Shown in pieces: positions 1-7,062 of a stretch of DNA of 64,000 nucleotides (positions are counted from its first letter, which is position 1; each line of letters starts with the position of its first letter). Origin of the DNA: an uncultured Arenicella sp. (GTDB taxonomy: Bacteria; Pseudomonadota; Gammaproteobacteria; Arenicellales; Arenicellaceae). The position numbers were made by a program, and so were the translations under genes. The notes under the pieces were generated by a model, which made no database searches, was not told where the DNA came from, and saw only the letters and a list, made by a program, of their open reading frames with translations. The DNA lies in the NCBI GenBank assembly GCA_938045295.1, contig CALINO010000003.1, positions 1 through 64,000 of the forward strand, read 5' to 3'.

Positions 1-79
1 GTACCAATCACCGGTAAATTATGAGAAGCTGTGCGCATGAAAAGTGTCTACAAAAGTGGTAGCAGATCACGCCCGTTTG

Positions 80-92
80 GTGAGCGTTAGGT
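80..92 (+). other. attC 3' core (R' box) at left cassette boundary
   Basis: The sequence GAGCGTTAGGT places an R'-type core (GTTAGGT, 86-92) directly before the first ORF. In integrons recombination occurs between G and TT of this core, so the first cassette would begin at 87. Its first bases TTAGGT are complementary to the box ACCTAAC found at the end of the same cassette (488-494), as expected when an excised cassette closes into a circle. The rest of this attC site lies to the left and its R'' box is not in the window. Confidence 0.6.
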
Positions 93-97
93 ATACG

Positions 98-493
98 ATG
101 AGCCACGAACCTACGAAACTAGATCGAGAACTTTCTGAACAGGAGCTTTATTTAACTGAGTGGCTGTTGAAGAATGGCAAAGAGTCTAGCGAAAAATATA
201 TAGAGCAACTATCACTAGCAAGAGTTGAGTCATTATGTGGTTGCGGTTGTGCTAGCGTTGATTTTTCTATTGAAGGAAAACCTTCTGATAACAGTTCTGG
301 AATGGAAATACTTTCAGACTATATATTTACCACTAAGAAAGGCGAATTGAATGGTATTTTTGTCTTCGCCAAAAATGAACAATTAGCAGGGCTTGAGGTT
401 TGGTCAATAGATGGCCAAATGACACCAGATAAGCTTCCAGAAGTAGATGCTCTCAAACCTTTCAAACCAAATGAAATTTCAGGTGATACCTAA
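98..493 (+). CDS. Hypothetical protein, gene cassette 1
   Basis: A 131-residue soluble protein, not recognised. It has a Cys-rich segment (CGCGC near residue 50) and no signal peptide or membrane segment. The ATG at 98 is preferred over the in-frame GTG at 44 because that GTG lies upstream of the cassette boundary at 87 and a weak AGG precedes the ATG. The stop codon lies inside the R'' box of the following attC, a usual arrangement for a cassette gene. The general form (short N-terminal acidic helix, then a central Cys motif and beta-rich C-terminal half) resembles small orphan cassette proteins, but no function can be assigned. Confidence 0.65.
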   Translation: MSHEPTKLDRELSEQELYLTEWLLKNGKESSEKYIEQLSLARVESLCGCGCASVDFSIEGKPSDNSSGMEILSDYIFTTKKGELNGIFVFAKNEQLAGLEVWSIDGQMTPDKLPEVDALKPFKPNEISGDT

Positions 494-559
494 CAAGAAC
501 CAAAACGCTGCCTTCGGCAGTTCGGACGCGTTTTCAACGCGGTGTTTACGGCGTTAGCA
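488..559 (+). other. attC recombination site 1
   Basis: The site runs from the R'' box ACCTAAC (488-494) to the R' box GTTAGCA (553-559), 72 bp, a usual attC length. Internal arms pair: AAAACGC (502-508) with GCGTTTT (528-534), enclosing CTGCC/GGCAG (508-512 and 516-520). The R'' box matches the start of its own cassette (GTTAGGT at 86) and the R' box matches the R'' box of the next cassette (TGCTAAC at 965). This cross-pairing is what distinguishes a true attC from a chance hairpin. Confidence 0.72.
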
Positions 560-590
560 TTACTTAAATAAACTAATTACTAGGAATGTA

Positions 591-962
591 ATGTCAGTCT
601 CTAAAACAAAGATAGGTAAAGGTCTATCCTCAATGCACCGAACAACAAGTAGGTTGTTGGGCTTTGAAAAAATCACCCCAACGAGTGTTGATGAATTTCA
701 ACGACAGGTAAATAGAATGAGGAATGACCTAAATGATAATACTTATCAAGCTACTGTCTTCGCGTCCTATGCAAACCTTCATTCTTCCTATGCTGCTCTT
801 ACAAACGAGGAAAACACTATAGCTAGAATGGAGCGAAACGCTCACATTCGCAATATATTTTTTCGCGCATTAACAACTCTAACAATCGGTTTTTCTATTA
901 TGTTTGTTTACTGGGCTGCCTCGTGTTTAGGCATTTCAATGCCATTAAAGGGGTTATCCTAG
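591..962 (+). CDS. Hypothetical protein with C-terminal membrane segment, gene cassette 2
   Basis: A 123-residue protein of unknown function. The first ~85 residues are polar and probably helical; residues ~92-115 form one hydrophobic segment (around TTLTIGFSIMFVYWAASCLG), suggesting a tail-anchored or single-pass inner-membrane protein. It begins 37 nt after the cassette start at 554, and its stop is followed within 3 nt by the R'' box TGCTAAC. No Shine-Dalgarno of note precedes the ATG (TAGGAATGTA gives a short AGGA). I recognise no family. Confidence 0.65.
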   Translation: MSVSKTKIGKGLSSMHRTTSRLLGFEKITPTSVDEFQRQVNRMRNDLNDNTYQATVFASYANLHSSYAALTNEENTIARMERNAHIRNIFFRALTTLTIGFSIMFVYWAASCLGISMPLKGLS

Positions 963-964
963 AA

Positions 965-1015
965 TGCTAACAAGAATGGAAACGGTTACATCTTCGGCTC
1001 GCACGCGCCATAGCT
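965..1015 (+). other. attC site 2, 5' half; 3' half not recognisable
   Basis: TGCTAAC (965-971) is the exact complement of the GTTAGCA core that opens this cassette at 553-559, so it is a credible R'' box, and the following AAGAA resembles attC site 1. No GTTRRRY-type R' box was found in the next 170 bp (the nearest candidates GTTACAT and GTTGGGG do not fit). The 3' half is therefore either highly diverged or deleted, which would lock cassettes 2 and 3 together. Confidence 0.5.
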
Positions 1016-1028
1016 ATTGATAAATCTC

Positions 1029-1145
1029 ATGAAACGAATAGAAATTTTTGTACTTTGGGCTGCGCTATTATCACTCGCGTCTTCATTGTTGGGGTGCATA
1101 CTTTATCGTAGTTACGTATTTTATTTAGGAGGAAGAATAATATGA
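1029..1145 (+). CDS. 38-residue membrane peptide overlapping the next gene
   Basis: A short ORF whose peptide has two lysine/arginine residues, a hydrophobic stretch (residues 6-25, around FVLWAALLSLASSLLGC) and a short polar tail. Its TGA stop at 1143-1145 overlaps the ATG of the DUF1330-like gene (ATGA), an arrangement that gives translational coupling. It could be a real small membrane protein, a leader peptide, or the decayed remnant of a cassette gene; its own ribosome-binding site is poor. Confidence 0.35.
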   Translation: MKRIEIFVLWAALLSLASSLLGCILYRSYVFYLGGRII

Positions 1146-1447
1146 GCTTTGAAAGAATTATGGGGCTGCATGTTGTAAATGACGAGGAATATCAAAACTA
1201 CCGAGAAGCAATGGAGCCTATTTTGAATTCAGTGGGTGGGGCTTTTGGTTTTGATTTTAAAATCGCTGAAGTGCTTCGTTCAAAAACAGAAAATGAAATT
1301 AACCGTGTCTTTACTATTGAGTTTCCAAGTAAAGACGAAATGGAGAATTTCTTTTCAAGAAAAGACTATATTGAAATACAAAACAAGTATTTTGCACACG
1401 CGGTCAAAAGTAAAACTATTATATCAATGCATGAAAAGAGCGTTTAA
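1142..1447 (+). CDS. DUF1330-like protein, gene cassette 3
   Basis: A 101-residue protein with the pattern of the DUF1330 / dimeric alpha-beta barrel family: an early aromatic-rich helix (YQNYREAMEPIL), a GGAFGFDF strand, then VFTIEFPSKDEMENFFSRKD, typical of the strand-helix with a conserved F-S-pair. Enzymatic role unknown; small proteins of this fold are often dimeric and bind small molecules. A strong AGGAGGA (1127-1133) lies 8 nt upstream of the ATG. The stop codon sits inside an attC R'' box. No signal peptide. Confidence 0.7.
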   Translation: MSFERIMGLHVVNDEEYQNYREAMEPILNSVGGAFGFDFKIAEVLRSKTENEINRVFTIEFPSKDEMENFFSRKDYIEIQNKYFAHAVKSKTIISMHEKSV

Positions 1448-1494
1448 CAACCCCCAAAAAGGCCGCCTTAGGTAGAGGGTGTATGTCGTTAGGT
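1442..1494 (+). other. attC recombination site 3
   Basis: R'' box GTTTAAC (1442-1448) overlaps the stop of the preceding gene; R' box GTTAGGT is at 1488-1494. The 53-bp interval contains complementary stretches (ACCC/GGGT and AAGG/CCTT) consistent with a short attC fold. The R' sequence is the same as at 86-92. Cassette 4 would begin at 1489. The R'' box does not pair with any upstream GTTAAAC, which fits the damaged boundary between cassettes 2 and 3. Confidence 0.58.
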
Positions 1495-1525
1495 GGTTAT
1501 CGGTTTATAAATATAGAATGGTTAT

Positions 1526-1876
1526 ATGATTTATTGGATATCGACAATCTTGGTCTGCGCAGTTTTAGCGCTCAGTTCGGCCAGTTATATTTTTCATGCC
1601 CCAACAATAACCGGGGTGCGTGAACTTGGGTTTCCTGACTTTTTTAGAATTCAGCTAGCCGTGTTGAAAATTGCGGCGGTGATTGTCTTGCTTGCCCCTT
1701 CATTGCCCATTCAGTTTAAAGAATGGGCGTACGCTGGCGCTGCGTTATTTTTTATAACGGCAATTGTGGCTCACATAGCGCACAATGACTCTCATTTAAT
1801 CACACTGGCTAATATTGTTTTTTTAGTGTTGCTGGCTATGTCAAACTATTACTTGAAGCGTAGCGGCGCATATTGA
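1526..1876 (+). CDS. DoxX-like four-helix membrane protein, gene cassette 4
   Basis: A 116-residue integral membrane protein with about four hydrophobic helices (residues 3-22, 42-60, 66-84, 92-110). The GVRELGFPDFFRIQLAVLKIAAVIVLLAP segment, split by a short loop, is characteristic of the DoxX-like family (PF13564-type). Family members are inner-membrane proteins of uncertain function, sometimes linked to oxidative stress. It is a common class of integron cassette product. The start ATG follows the cassette boundary by 37 nt and has little Shine-Dalgarno sequence. Confidence 0.7.
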   Translation: MIYWISTILVCAVLALSSASYIFHAPTITGVRELGFPDFFRIQLAVLKIAAVIVLLAPSLPIQFKEWAYAGAALFFITAIVAHIAHNDSHLITLANIVFLVLLAMSNYYLKRSGAY

Positions 1877-1884
1877 TATGTACA

Positions 1885-1952
1885 GCCGCGCGATTAAATA
1901 TTTGTTTATTCACGGCGTGGGTTGGAAACTAGTCGGTCGATTTCTGCGCGGC
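1885..1952 (+). repeat. Inverted repeat after DoxX-like gene, possible decayed attC
   Basis: GCCGCGC (1885-1891) and GCGCGGC (1946-1952) are perfect inverted arms 54 nt apart, positioned where the attC of cassette 4 should be. The right arm runs into GCGTTAC, close to an R' core but not matching GTTRRRY, and no ACCTAAC R'' box is present. It may be a degenerate attC or a simple hairpin. Confidence 0.3.
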
Positions 1953-1977
1953 GTTACAAATACGGCAGGTGGTCATA

Positions 1978-2280
1978 ATGATTTCTGAAGGAAAGATTGA
2001 GGTTGAAAATATAAATACTCCGGGGTGTACATCAAACGTGAACGCTACTAAGTATTATGAAATGAAATCTGCGTTTCTAAAAATTTTACCCGAAACTTCT
2101 CCAGGGTTAACGCAGAAAGAAATTCAGATTGAGGTTAAAAAACATTTGTCAGAACGTATTTTCCCTGAAGGCAAAACATCTGGGTGGTGGGCAAAAACAG
2201 TTCAACTTGACCTGGAAGCCAAGGGTGTTGTCATTCGAGAGAGTACAAAACCACTTCGGTGGAGAAGAGTCGTATTTTAG
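1978..2280 (+). CDS. DUF6958-like protein, last cassette-type gene
   Basis: A 100-residue protein that fits a small family often found in gene cassettes: an N-terminal strand (KIEVENINTPG), a helix with KYYEMKSAFLKILP, then LTQKEI, and the well-conserved C-terminal run around SGWWAKTVQLDLEAKG and KPLRW. The pattern resembles a winged-helix-like domain; function unknown. ATG 1978 is chosen over the upstream GTG 1969 because AGGTGG (1967-1972) is then correctly spaced. It ends 34 nt before a shared terminator that separates the array from htpG. Confidence 0.7.
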   Translation: MISEGKIEVENINTPGCTSNVNATKYYEMKSAFLKILPETSPGLTQKEIQIEVKKHLSERIFPEGKTSGWWAKTVQLDLEAKGVVIRESTKPLRWRRVVF

Positions 2281-2313
2281 CTAAATTGCAGTTGATGTTA
2301 GTTATGAGCAACA

Positions 2314-2351
2314 AAAAAGCCCGTTTACCATTTCCAGTAAACGGGCTTTTT
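2314..2351. terminator. Bidirectional intrinsic terminator
   Basis: A 15-bp perfect stem (2314-2328 with 2337-2351) around an 8-nt loop, with runs of A on the left and T on the right. It can stop transcription from the cassette array on the + strand and from htpG on the - strand. Confidence 0.9.
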
Positions 2352-2371
2352 AACGTCAATATTGCGACTGT

Positions 2372-4243
2372 TTAGGCAACCAGTAAGCGGTTTACTAATT
2401 TAACGTAATTAGCCGGGTCTTTAAGTTGCGCGCCTTCGCTCAGTGCGGCTTGGTCGAACAGCACTTGTGCCCAATCAGAGAAGTTGTCGCTGTTTTCATC
2501 AAGCTGTTTAATCAAAGCATGGTCTGGGTTGATTTCCAGAATGGGTTGCGAACTTGGTGCGTCTTGGCCCATGGCTTTCATAATGCGCTCTAGGTTGGCA
2601 CCTGGGTCGCTTTCATCGGCCACTAGGCACGCAGGCGATTCGGTTAAGCGGTTAGTTAGGCGAACCTCTTTTACAGTTTCGCTCAGCACTTCTTTCAGCT
2701 TAGCGGTAATGCCCGACAGTGCTTCTTTGCGCTCTTCTTGCTCTTTCTTTTCGTCGTCACTCAGCTCTAGGTCGCCTTTGGTGACCGATTTAAGCGGCTT
2801 TTCGTTGAATTCAGGCAGGCTGTTCACCAACCATTCGTCCACTGGGTCGCTGAGCAATAGCACTTCAATGCCTTTTTTCGCGAACAGTTCCAAGTGCGGT
2901 GAACCTTTTGCGGCTTTGTGGCTTTCCCCGGTGATGTAGTAAATGGCGTCTTGATCTTCCGGCATGCGGCTAACGTAATCGTCCAGTGACACCGTTTGCT
3001 CATCCGACTCGGTGCTGGCAAAGCGCAGTAGGGGAGTGATGTTGTCTTTGTTAGGCATGTCTTCAATAACGCCTTCTTTGATCACCTGCCCGAACTCTTT
3101 CCAGAACTCTTGGTACGTTTCTGGTTCATCTTTAGCGATGCGTTTTAACTCATCAAGTACGCGCTTTACGGCACGGCCTTTGATTTTTTTGATGTCTCGG
3201 TCACTTTGTAAGATTTCACGCGACACGTTCAGTGGTAAATCAGCTGAATCGATTACCCCTTTGATAAATCGCAGGTAGTTTGGCATCAAGTTATCGGCGT
3301 CATCGGTAATGAAGATGCGGCGTACATACAGCTTAATGCCTTTTTTGTTGTCACGGTTCCATAAGTCAAACGGCGCTTTTTTAGGAATGTAGAGTAACGA
3401 GGTGTACTCCATATTGCCTTCTACTTTGTGGTGCAGGGTAGAAAGCGGCGGCTCAATGTCGTAGCTTAGCGACTGATAAAAGCTTTGGTACTCTTCATCG
3501 CTGATTTCACTTTTCGGGCGCGCCCACAATGCGGTGCCTTGGTTAATCGTTTCCAGTTCAGCTTCTTCGCCTTCTTTTGGGTTGCCTTCGTCGTCTAATG
3601 GCGTAGCTCCCAGCATTTTGATTGGCAGAGAAATGTGTTCTGAGTATTTATTAATAATGTGCTTCAATCTGAAGTCTTCTAAGTACTCGTGCTCTTCTTC
3701 ACGTAAATGCAGGGTGATTGAAGTGCCGGCGTCGTCGCGCGTTGCTTCACTCAGGGTGAACTCGCCCTTACCGTCAGATTCCCACTGGTGTGCCGTGTCT
3801 GAACCGGCACGGCGCGTTACTAGGCTCACCTTTTCGGCCACCATAAACACAGAATAAAAGCCCACGCCGAATTGGCCAATTAAGCTAACGTCATCGCCTT
3901 GTTGCTCGTCATTTTTTAACGCCTGCATGAATTTTTTGGTGCCAGAACGTGCAATGGTGCCGATGTTTTCAATGATTTCATCGTGCGACATACCAATGCC
4001 ATTATCGCTAATGGTAATGGTTTTGGCGTCTTTATCAGTGCTAATAGTCACCGCCAGCTCTTCGTCATCGCTGAGTAATGATGCGTCGGTTAGGGCTTCA
4101 AAGCGGCGCTTGTCTATCGCGTCAGAGCTGTTTGATATTAACTCTCTTAGAAAAATCTCTTTTTGACTGTAAAGAGAGTTGATCATTAGATCTAAGAGCT
4201 GAGAAATTTCGGTTTGAAATACGTGAGTTTGTGTGTTGCTCAT
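2372..4243 (-). CDS. htpG: Molecular chaperone HtpG (Hsp90 family)
   Basis: A 623-residue ATP-dependent cytosolic chaperone. The N-terminal GHKL ATPase domain shows ELISNSSDAIDK, SDNGIGM and GQFGVGFYSVFMVA; the middle domain has RRIFITDD and PLNVSREILQ with the catalytic-loop Arg; the C-terminal dimerisation domain ends at LVNRLLVA. Length matches family norms. It is monocistronic and reads toward the integron cassettes, with a shared terminator between. A good sigma-32 type promoter (4300-4327) lies ~60 nt upstream, so heat-shock control is expected. Confidence 0.97.
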   Translation of the reverse strand: MSNTQTHVFQTEISQLLDLMINSLYSQKEIFLRELISNSSDAIDKRRFEALTDASLLSDDEELAVTISTDKDAKTITISDNGIGMSHDEIIENIGTIARSGTKKFMQALKNDEQQGDDVSLIGQFGVGFYSVFMVAEKVSLVTRRAGSDTAHQWESDGKGEFTLSEATRDDAGTSITLHLREEEHEYLEDFRLKHIINKYSEHISLPIKMLGATPLDDEGNPKEGEEAELETINQGTALWARPKSEISDEEYQSFYQSLSYDIEPPLSTLHHKVEGNMEYTSLLYIPKKAPFDLWNRDNKKGIKLYVRRIFITDDADNLMPNYLRFIKGVIDSADLPLNVSREILQSDRDIKKIKGRAVKRVLDELKRIAKDEPETYQEFWKEFGQVIKEGVIEDMPNKDNITPLLRFASTESDEQTVSLDDYVSRMPEDQDAIYYITGESHKAAKGSPHLELFAKKGIEVLLLSDPVDEWLVNSLPEFNEKPLKSVTKGDLELSDDEKKEQEERKEALSGITAKLKEVLSETVKEVRLTNRLTESPACLVADESDPGANLERIMKAMGQDAPSSQPILEINPDHALIKQLDENSDNFSDWAQVLFDQAALSEGAQLKDPANYVKLVNRLLVA

Positions 4244-4299
4244 AATTTAAAACGTCAGCCTGATACAGGGCATTTATAGGTTGTTACTGATTCTGCTTT

Positions 4300-4327
4300 A
4301 ATAGGGGTGGCGGATAAAGATTTCAAG
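4300..4327 (-). promoter_or_regulatory. Sigma-32 (heat-shock) promoter of htpG
   Basis: Reading the reverse strand, CTTGAAA (4327-4321) is followed after 13 nt by CCCCTATT (4307-4300). This is close to the RpoH consensus CTTGAAA-N11-16-CCCCATNT and is ~57 nt before the htpG start. Confidence 0.75.
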
Positions 4328-4359
4328 CAATGATTTTTTATATTTTTTTGCGATTTTCG

Positions 4360-4388
4360 TTGACGACTTATCCGCATGTGAGTATAGT
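4360..4388 (+). promoter_or_regulatory. Sigma-70 promoter of the tRNA cluster
   Basis: TTGACG (4360-4365), a 17-nt spacer and TATAGT (4383-4388) followed by a GC-rich discriminator (CGCGCC), a feature of stringently controlled stable-RNA promoters. It reads toward tRNA-Pro 115 nt downstream. Confidence 0.75.
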
Positions 4389-4514
4389 CGCGCCTCAACG
4401 ATTTGCAGGGTAATTTCTCTTTCAGTTCCAGCAATATTGGCGCAGTTGATTTAGTGTTAAAACTAAATAAAATAGTGAAAATTATTGGGAAGAGGCTTAA
4501 AATTACCGCACCGT

Positions 4515-4591
<77 letters not shown>

Positions 4592-4633
4592 TTTTCATCA
4601 TTTGTAATGATGTTGAATGATTTATTAAGTTGA

Positions 4634-4710
4634 GCGCCCGTAGCTCAACTGGATAGAGCAACGGCCTTCTAAGCCGTAGGTTACAGGTTCGAGTCCTGTC
4701 GGGCGCGCCA
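4634..4710 (+). tRNA. tRNA-Arg (UCU)
   Basis: A 77-nt cloverleaf: acceptor GCGCCCG/CGGGCGC, anticodon arm ACGGC-CTTCTAA-GCCGT (anticodon TCT), encoded GCCA end. 42 nt after tRNA-Pro. Confidence 0.96.
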
Positions 4711-4844
4711 CTTTTACCTGCTGGGTTTTAGTTAAAGCTTTTTGTTTAAAGGCTTTTGTAGGCTAAAACAAGCTAAAGGCTTTGCATTTGTTGAGTTTGG
4801 TTTTAAACTTCTGTTTCTAGCCAAGCAACCATTTTGAACTACCT

Positions 4845-4921
4845 GGTGACTGTAGCTCAGTTGGTAGAGCCCCGGATTGTGATTCCGGTGGTCGTGGGTT
4901 CGAGCCCCATCAGTCACCCCA
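4845..4921 (+). tRNA. tRNA-His (GUG)
   Basis: Acceptor GTGACTG/CAGTCAC with the extra G(-1) at 4845 opposite C(73) at 4918, the identity element of tRNA-His. Anticodon GTG in CCGGA-TTGTGAT-TCCGG. CCA is encoded. Confidence 0.96.
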
Positions 4922-4981
4922 GTTTGAAATTTAGATTCTTAAAGCAATTTTAAGAATAAAGCGACGCTTAAATCGTGTGAT

Positions 4982-5067
<86 letters not shown>

Positions 5068-5457
5068 TTTAAGTTGTCGTTGATATGTATTTCTCCTTTC
5101 CTCTTTGAATTGGCGTTTGCTGGTTTTTATTATTAAATATACGAGAATGACGGTTGAGCCCCTGTATACAAGCGGTATCTGCGAGCGCTTCCACAAGACG
5201 ATTTTGTGTTAGTTTTATTGGATTGCGCATTGTGTAAGGAAATCTATCAGTCTATCAAAGGCTGCAAGCCGATTTTGACGCATGATTGATCAGGCGCAAT
5301 GCTGAGAGCGAGCACACAAAGGCAAAGTATATTGTGTGAAAACGCCAGTAAGGCGCTTATGGTGGGGGAAGAGGGGTGTTGAACTAACCCGAACCTGACA
5401 GCCGATTGTGGGAAAACGACTGTCAGATCAGGTCTGAACTTCTACAAAAGTAGAGAG
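5068..5457. other. Intergenic region, no gene seen
   Basis: This 390-bp gap between tRNA-Leu and the converging lipoprotein gene holds no supportable coding frame. A short inverted repeat CTGACAG (5395-5401) / CTGTCAG (5420-5426) and TCTAC-AAAA-GTAGA (near 5441-5454) lie just past the lipoprotein stop on the reverse strand and may act as its 3' hairpins; neither has a clear U tract. Confidence 0.5.
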
Positions 5458-6606
5458 TTATTTTTTGGCCAACCCATCCAGTACTTTTACGGCATGAATT
5501 GCGTGGCTGCGTGCTTTTCTAGGGAGTTTGCTTGCAATAACTTTCCCCAACGTGCTTCGCGCACGGTCATTTTTTGATCTTCCCAAGATGATGGCACACC
5601 AGCTAAGACCATCAGTGTGAAACTTATCGTACTCCGTTTGAGGAGAACTGACTTCTTTCTCTAAGCGAAAAGCAGCCGCTTGAAAAATACCCTCATCGTT
5701 ATACAGGTCGTTTTCGCCAGCATATTTGGCAGCATTTCGCATTGAAGCGGGGTTGCCTGCTTTTATTTTTTCAACAATGTCAGGGTGCGCCGTTTCAGCC
5801 TCAACTTGTGGTTCAGTCTCGGTCTTTTGATTTTCAATTGATGCCACCTCAACGCCCGCGTCGCCTTTGGAGTCAGTGATGCCATTGGTTTGATTAATGC
5901 TAAGAACATAATCACTGTGAGTAACATCAAGCTTTGTCGGAGTACTTGAGCTATTGAAGTGATTCACTATGTCACCAATTACCGCGTATGCCCCTTTTTC
6001 CATGTCTTTGGCCAATTCTTGAGGGTTATCGATCCAATAATCGCGACTTTCTTCCTTGGTGGTTTTTATCGGGTTATAGAACTCTTTTCTCTCACCCAGA
6101 AAAACATATGGAGACCCTTCAGCCGATTGTTGAATGCTAGCCGTAGAAACAACAGTTAGAGTTTGTAGATCAGGCGATGCTAGGAAATTAGGATATAAAT
6201 ACAGTACTCCGTTTTCTTGAGATTCAAGTATTGAACTCACGACTTCAACATTCAATGAATCTGAAAACACACCACCAACAGCAATTTTTTTAATAGCTTT
6301 CGCTAGAAAGCCATAAGGTGTGTAATTTCCGAGAGCAAGATTGATTTGATTGGTATTTGTTTGGCGATTTTTATTCACCCCAGAGTCAATTCCACTGCCA
6401 ATCACCGCACCTAAAAGACCGCCGGCCGCTATTGCTGAAGATGAAGTATCGCTATGCGTGTAAGAGAGTTGATCTTCTTTTTCAATAACTACAATTTTGT
6501 TGATTTTCTTTTGCGTTAAAGCCTCTCTATTGAGCTCAATGGGTGTCGAAGCGCACCCTGTTAACGCAAGAGCGAAGATGGTCAAAAGAAGCAATTTGAT
6601 TTTCAT
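5458..6606 (-). CDS. Glycine-zipper lipoprotein of unknown function
   Basis: A 382-residue predicted lipoprotein. The signal peptide (MKIKLLLLTIFALALTGC) has lipobox LTGC, Cys18 being the acylated residue. Residues ~59-75 (AIAAGGLLGAVIGSGID) form a glycine-zipper-like hydrophobic segment that could insert in a membrane. The middle of the protein is beta-rich, an acidic linker follows (~250-280), and the C-terminal ~110 residues are helical (KAGNPASMRNAAKYAGEND and later), resembling a HEAT-like or sel1-like scaffold. Asp at lipobox +2 is absent (Ala19-Ser20), which favours the outer membrane. I do not recognise the family. Monocistronic. Confidence 0.75.
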   Translation of the reverse strand: MKIKLLLLTIFALALTGCASTPIELNREALTQKKINKIVVIEKEDQLSYTHSDTSSSAIAAGGLLGAVIGSGIDSGVNKNRQTNTNQINLALGNYTPYGFLAKAIKKIAVGGVFSDSLNVEVVSSILESQENGVLYLYPNFLASPDLQTLTVVSTASIQQSAEGSPYVFLGERKEFYNPIKTTKEESRDYWIDNPQELAKDMEKGAYAVIGDIVNHFNSSSTPTKLDVTHSDYVLSINQTNGITDSKGDAGVEVASIENQKTETEPQVEAETAHPDIVEKIKAGNPASMRNAAKYAGENDLYNDEGIFQAAAFRLEKEVSSPQTEYDKFHTDGLSWCAIILGRSKNDRARSTLGKVIASKLPRKARSHAIHAVKVLDGLAKK

Positions 6607-7062
6607 GTCCTTATTTCCTGTTTTGGATTGTTAATGATTTAGTGTTTTCAATCTGGCGAAATCATACACAGTTAATACTCTCAATAAGAAACTAGTAGAC
6701 TTAGTTTTCCATCACTTCTTCCGCATACAGTATCGATTGCCATAAAATGGTTCGCTCTGATTTGATTGATTGCGCTGGGCGGGCAGAGCGCTTGTTGGTA
6801 TTTTGTTTAATGTGTAAGGCAATTAAGTGAAGTCAATGTCGCCCAGATCGGTGTAAAGTGTCATGCGTTTAGGCATAACAGGCTTGAAGCGAGTGTTTGA
6901 AGAATAAATTTAGTTTTTCCGAGCATTTTTCACTATTAAGACATTTTCACTGGTCTGGGCTAGTGGTAGAATCGCGCCCCTGTTCGTGTGTGTGCGTGAA
7001 AACGCAATGATAGGCACACCAAAAGAATCAAATTAAAATTTAATAACGATAACGAGTTATAC
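6607..7062. other. Divergent intergenic region upstream of tig, with sigma-70 promoter
   Basis: The 456-bp gap separates the lipoprotein gene (reverse) from tig (forward). TTTTCA (6944-6949), a 17-nt spacer and TAGAAT (6967-6972) form a plausible promoter for tig, giving a leader of ~85 nt. No ORF or RNA gene could be supported in the rest. Confidence 0.5.

Noticed and set aside
2484-2939. 151-codon forward ORF inside htpG
   Set aside because: Ser-rich antisense frame of htpG, a codon-usage shadow.
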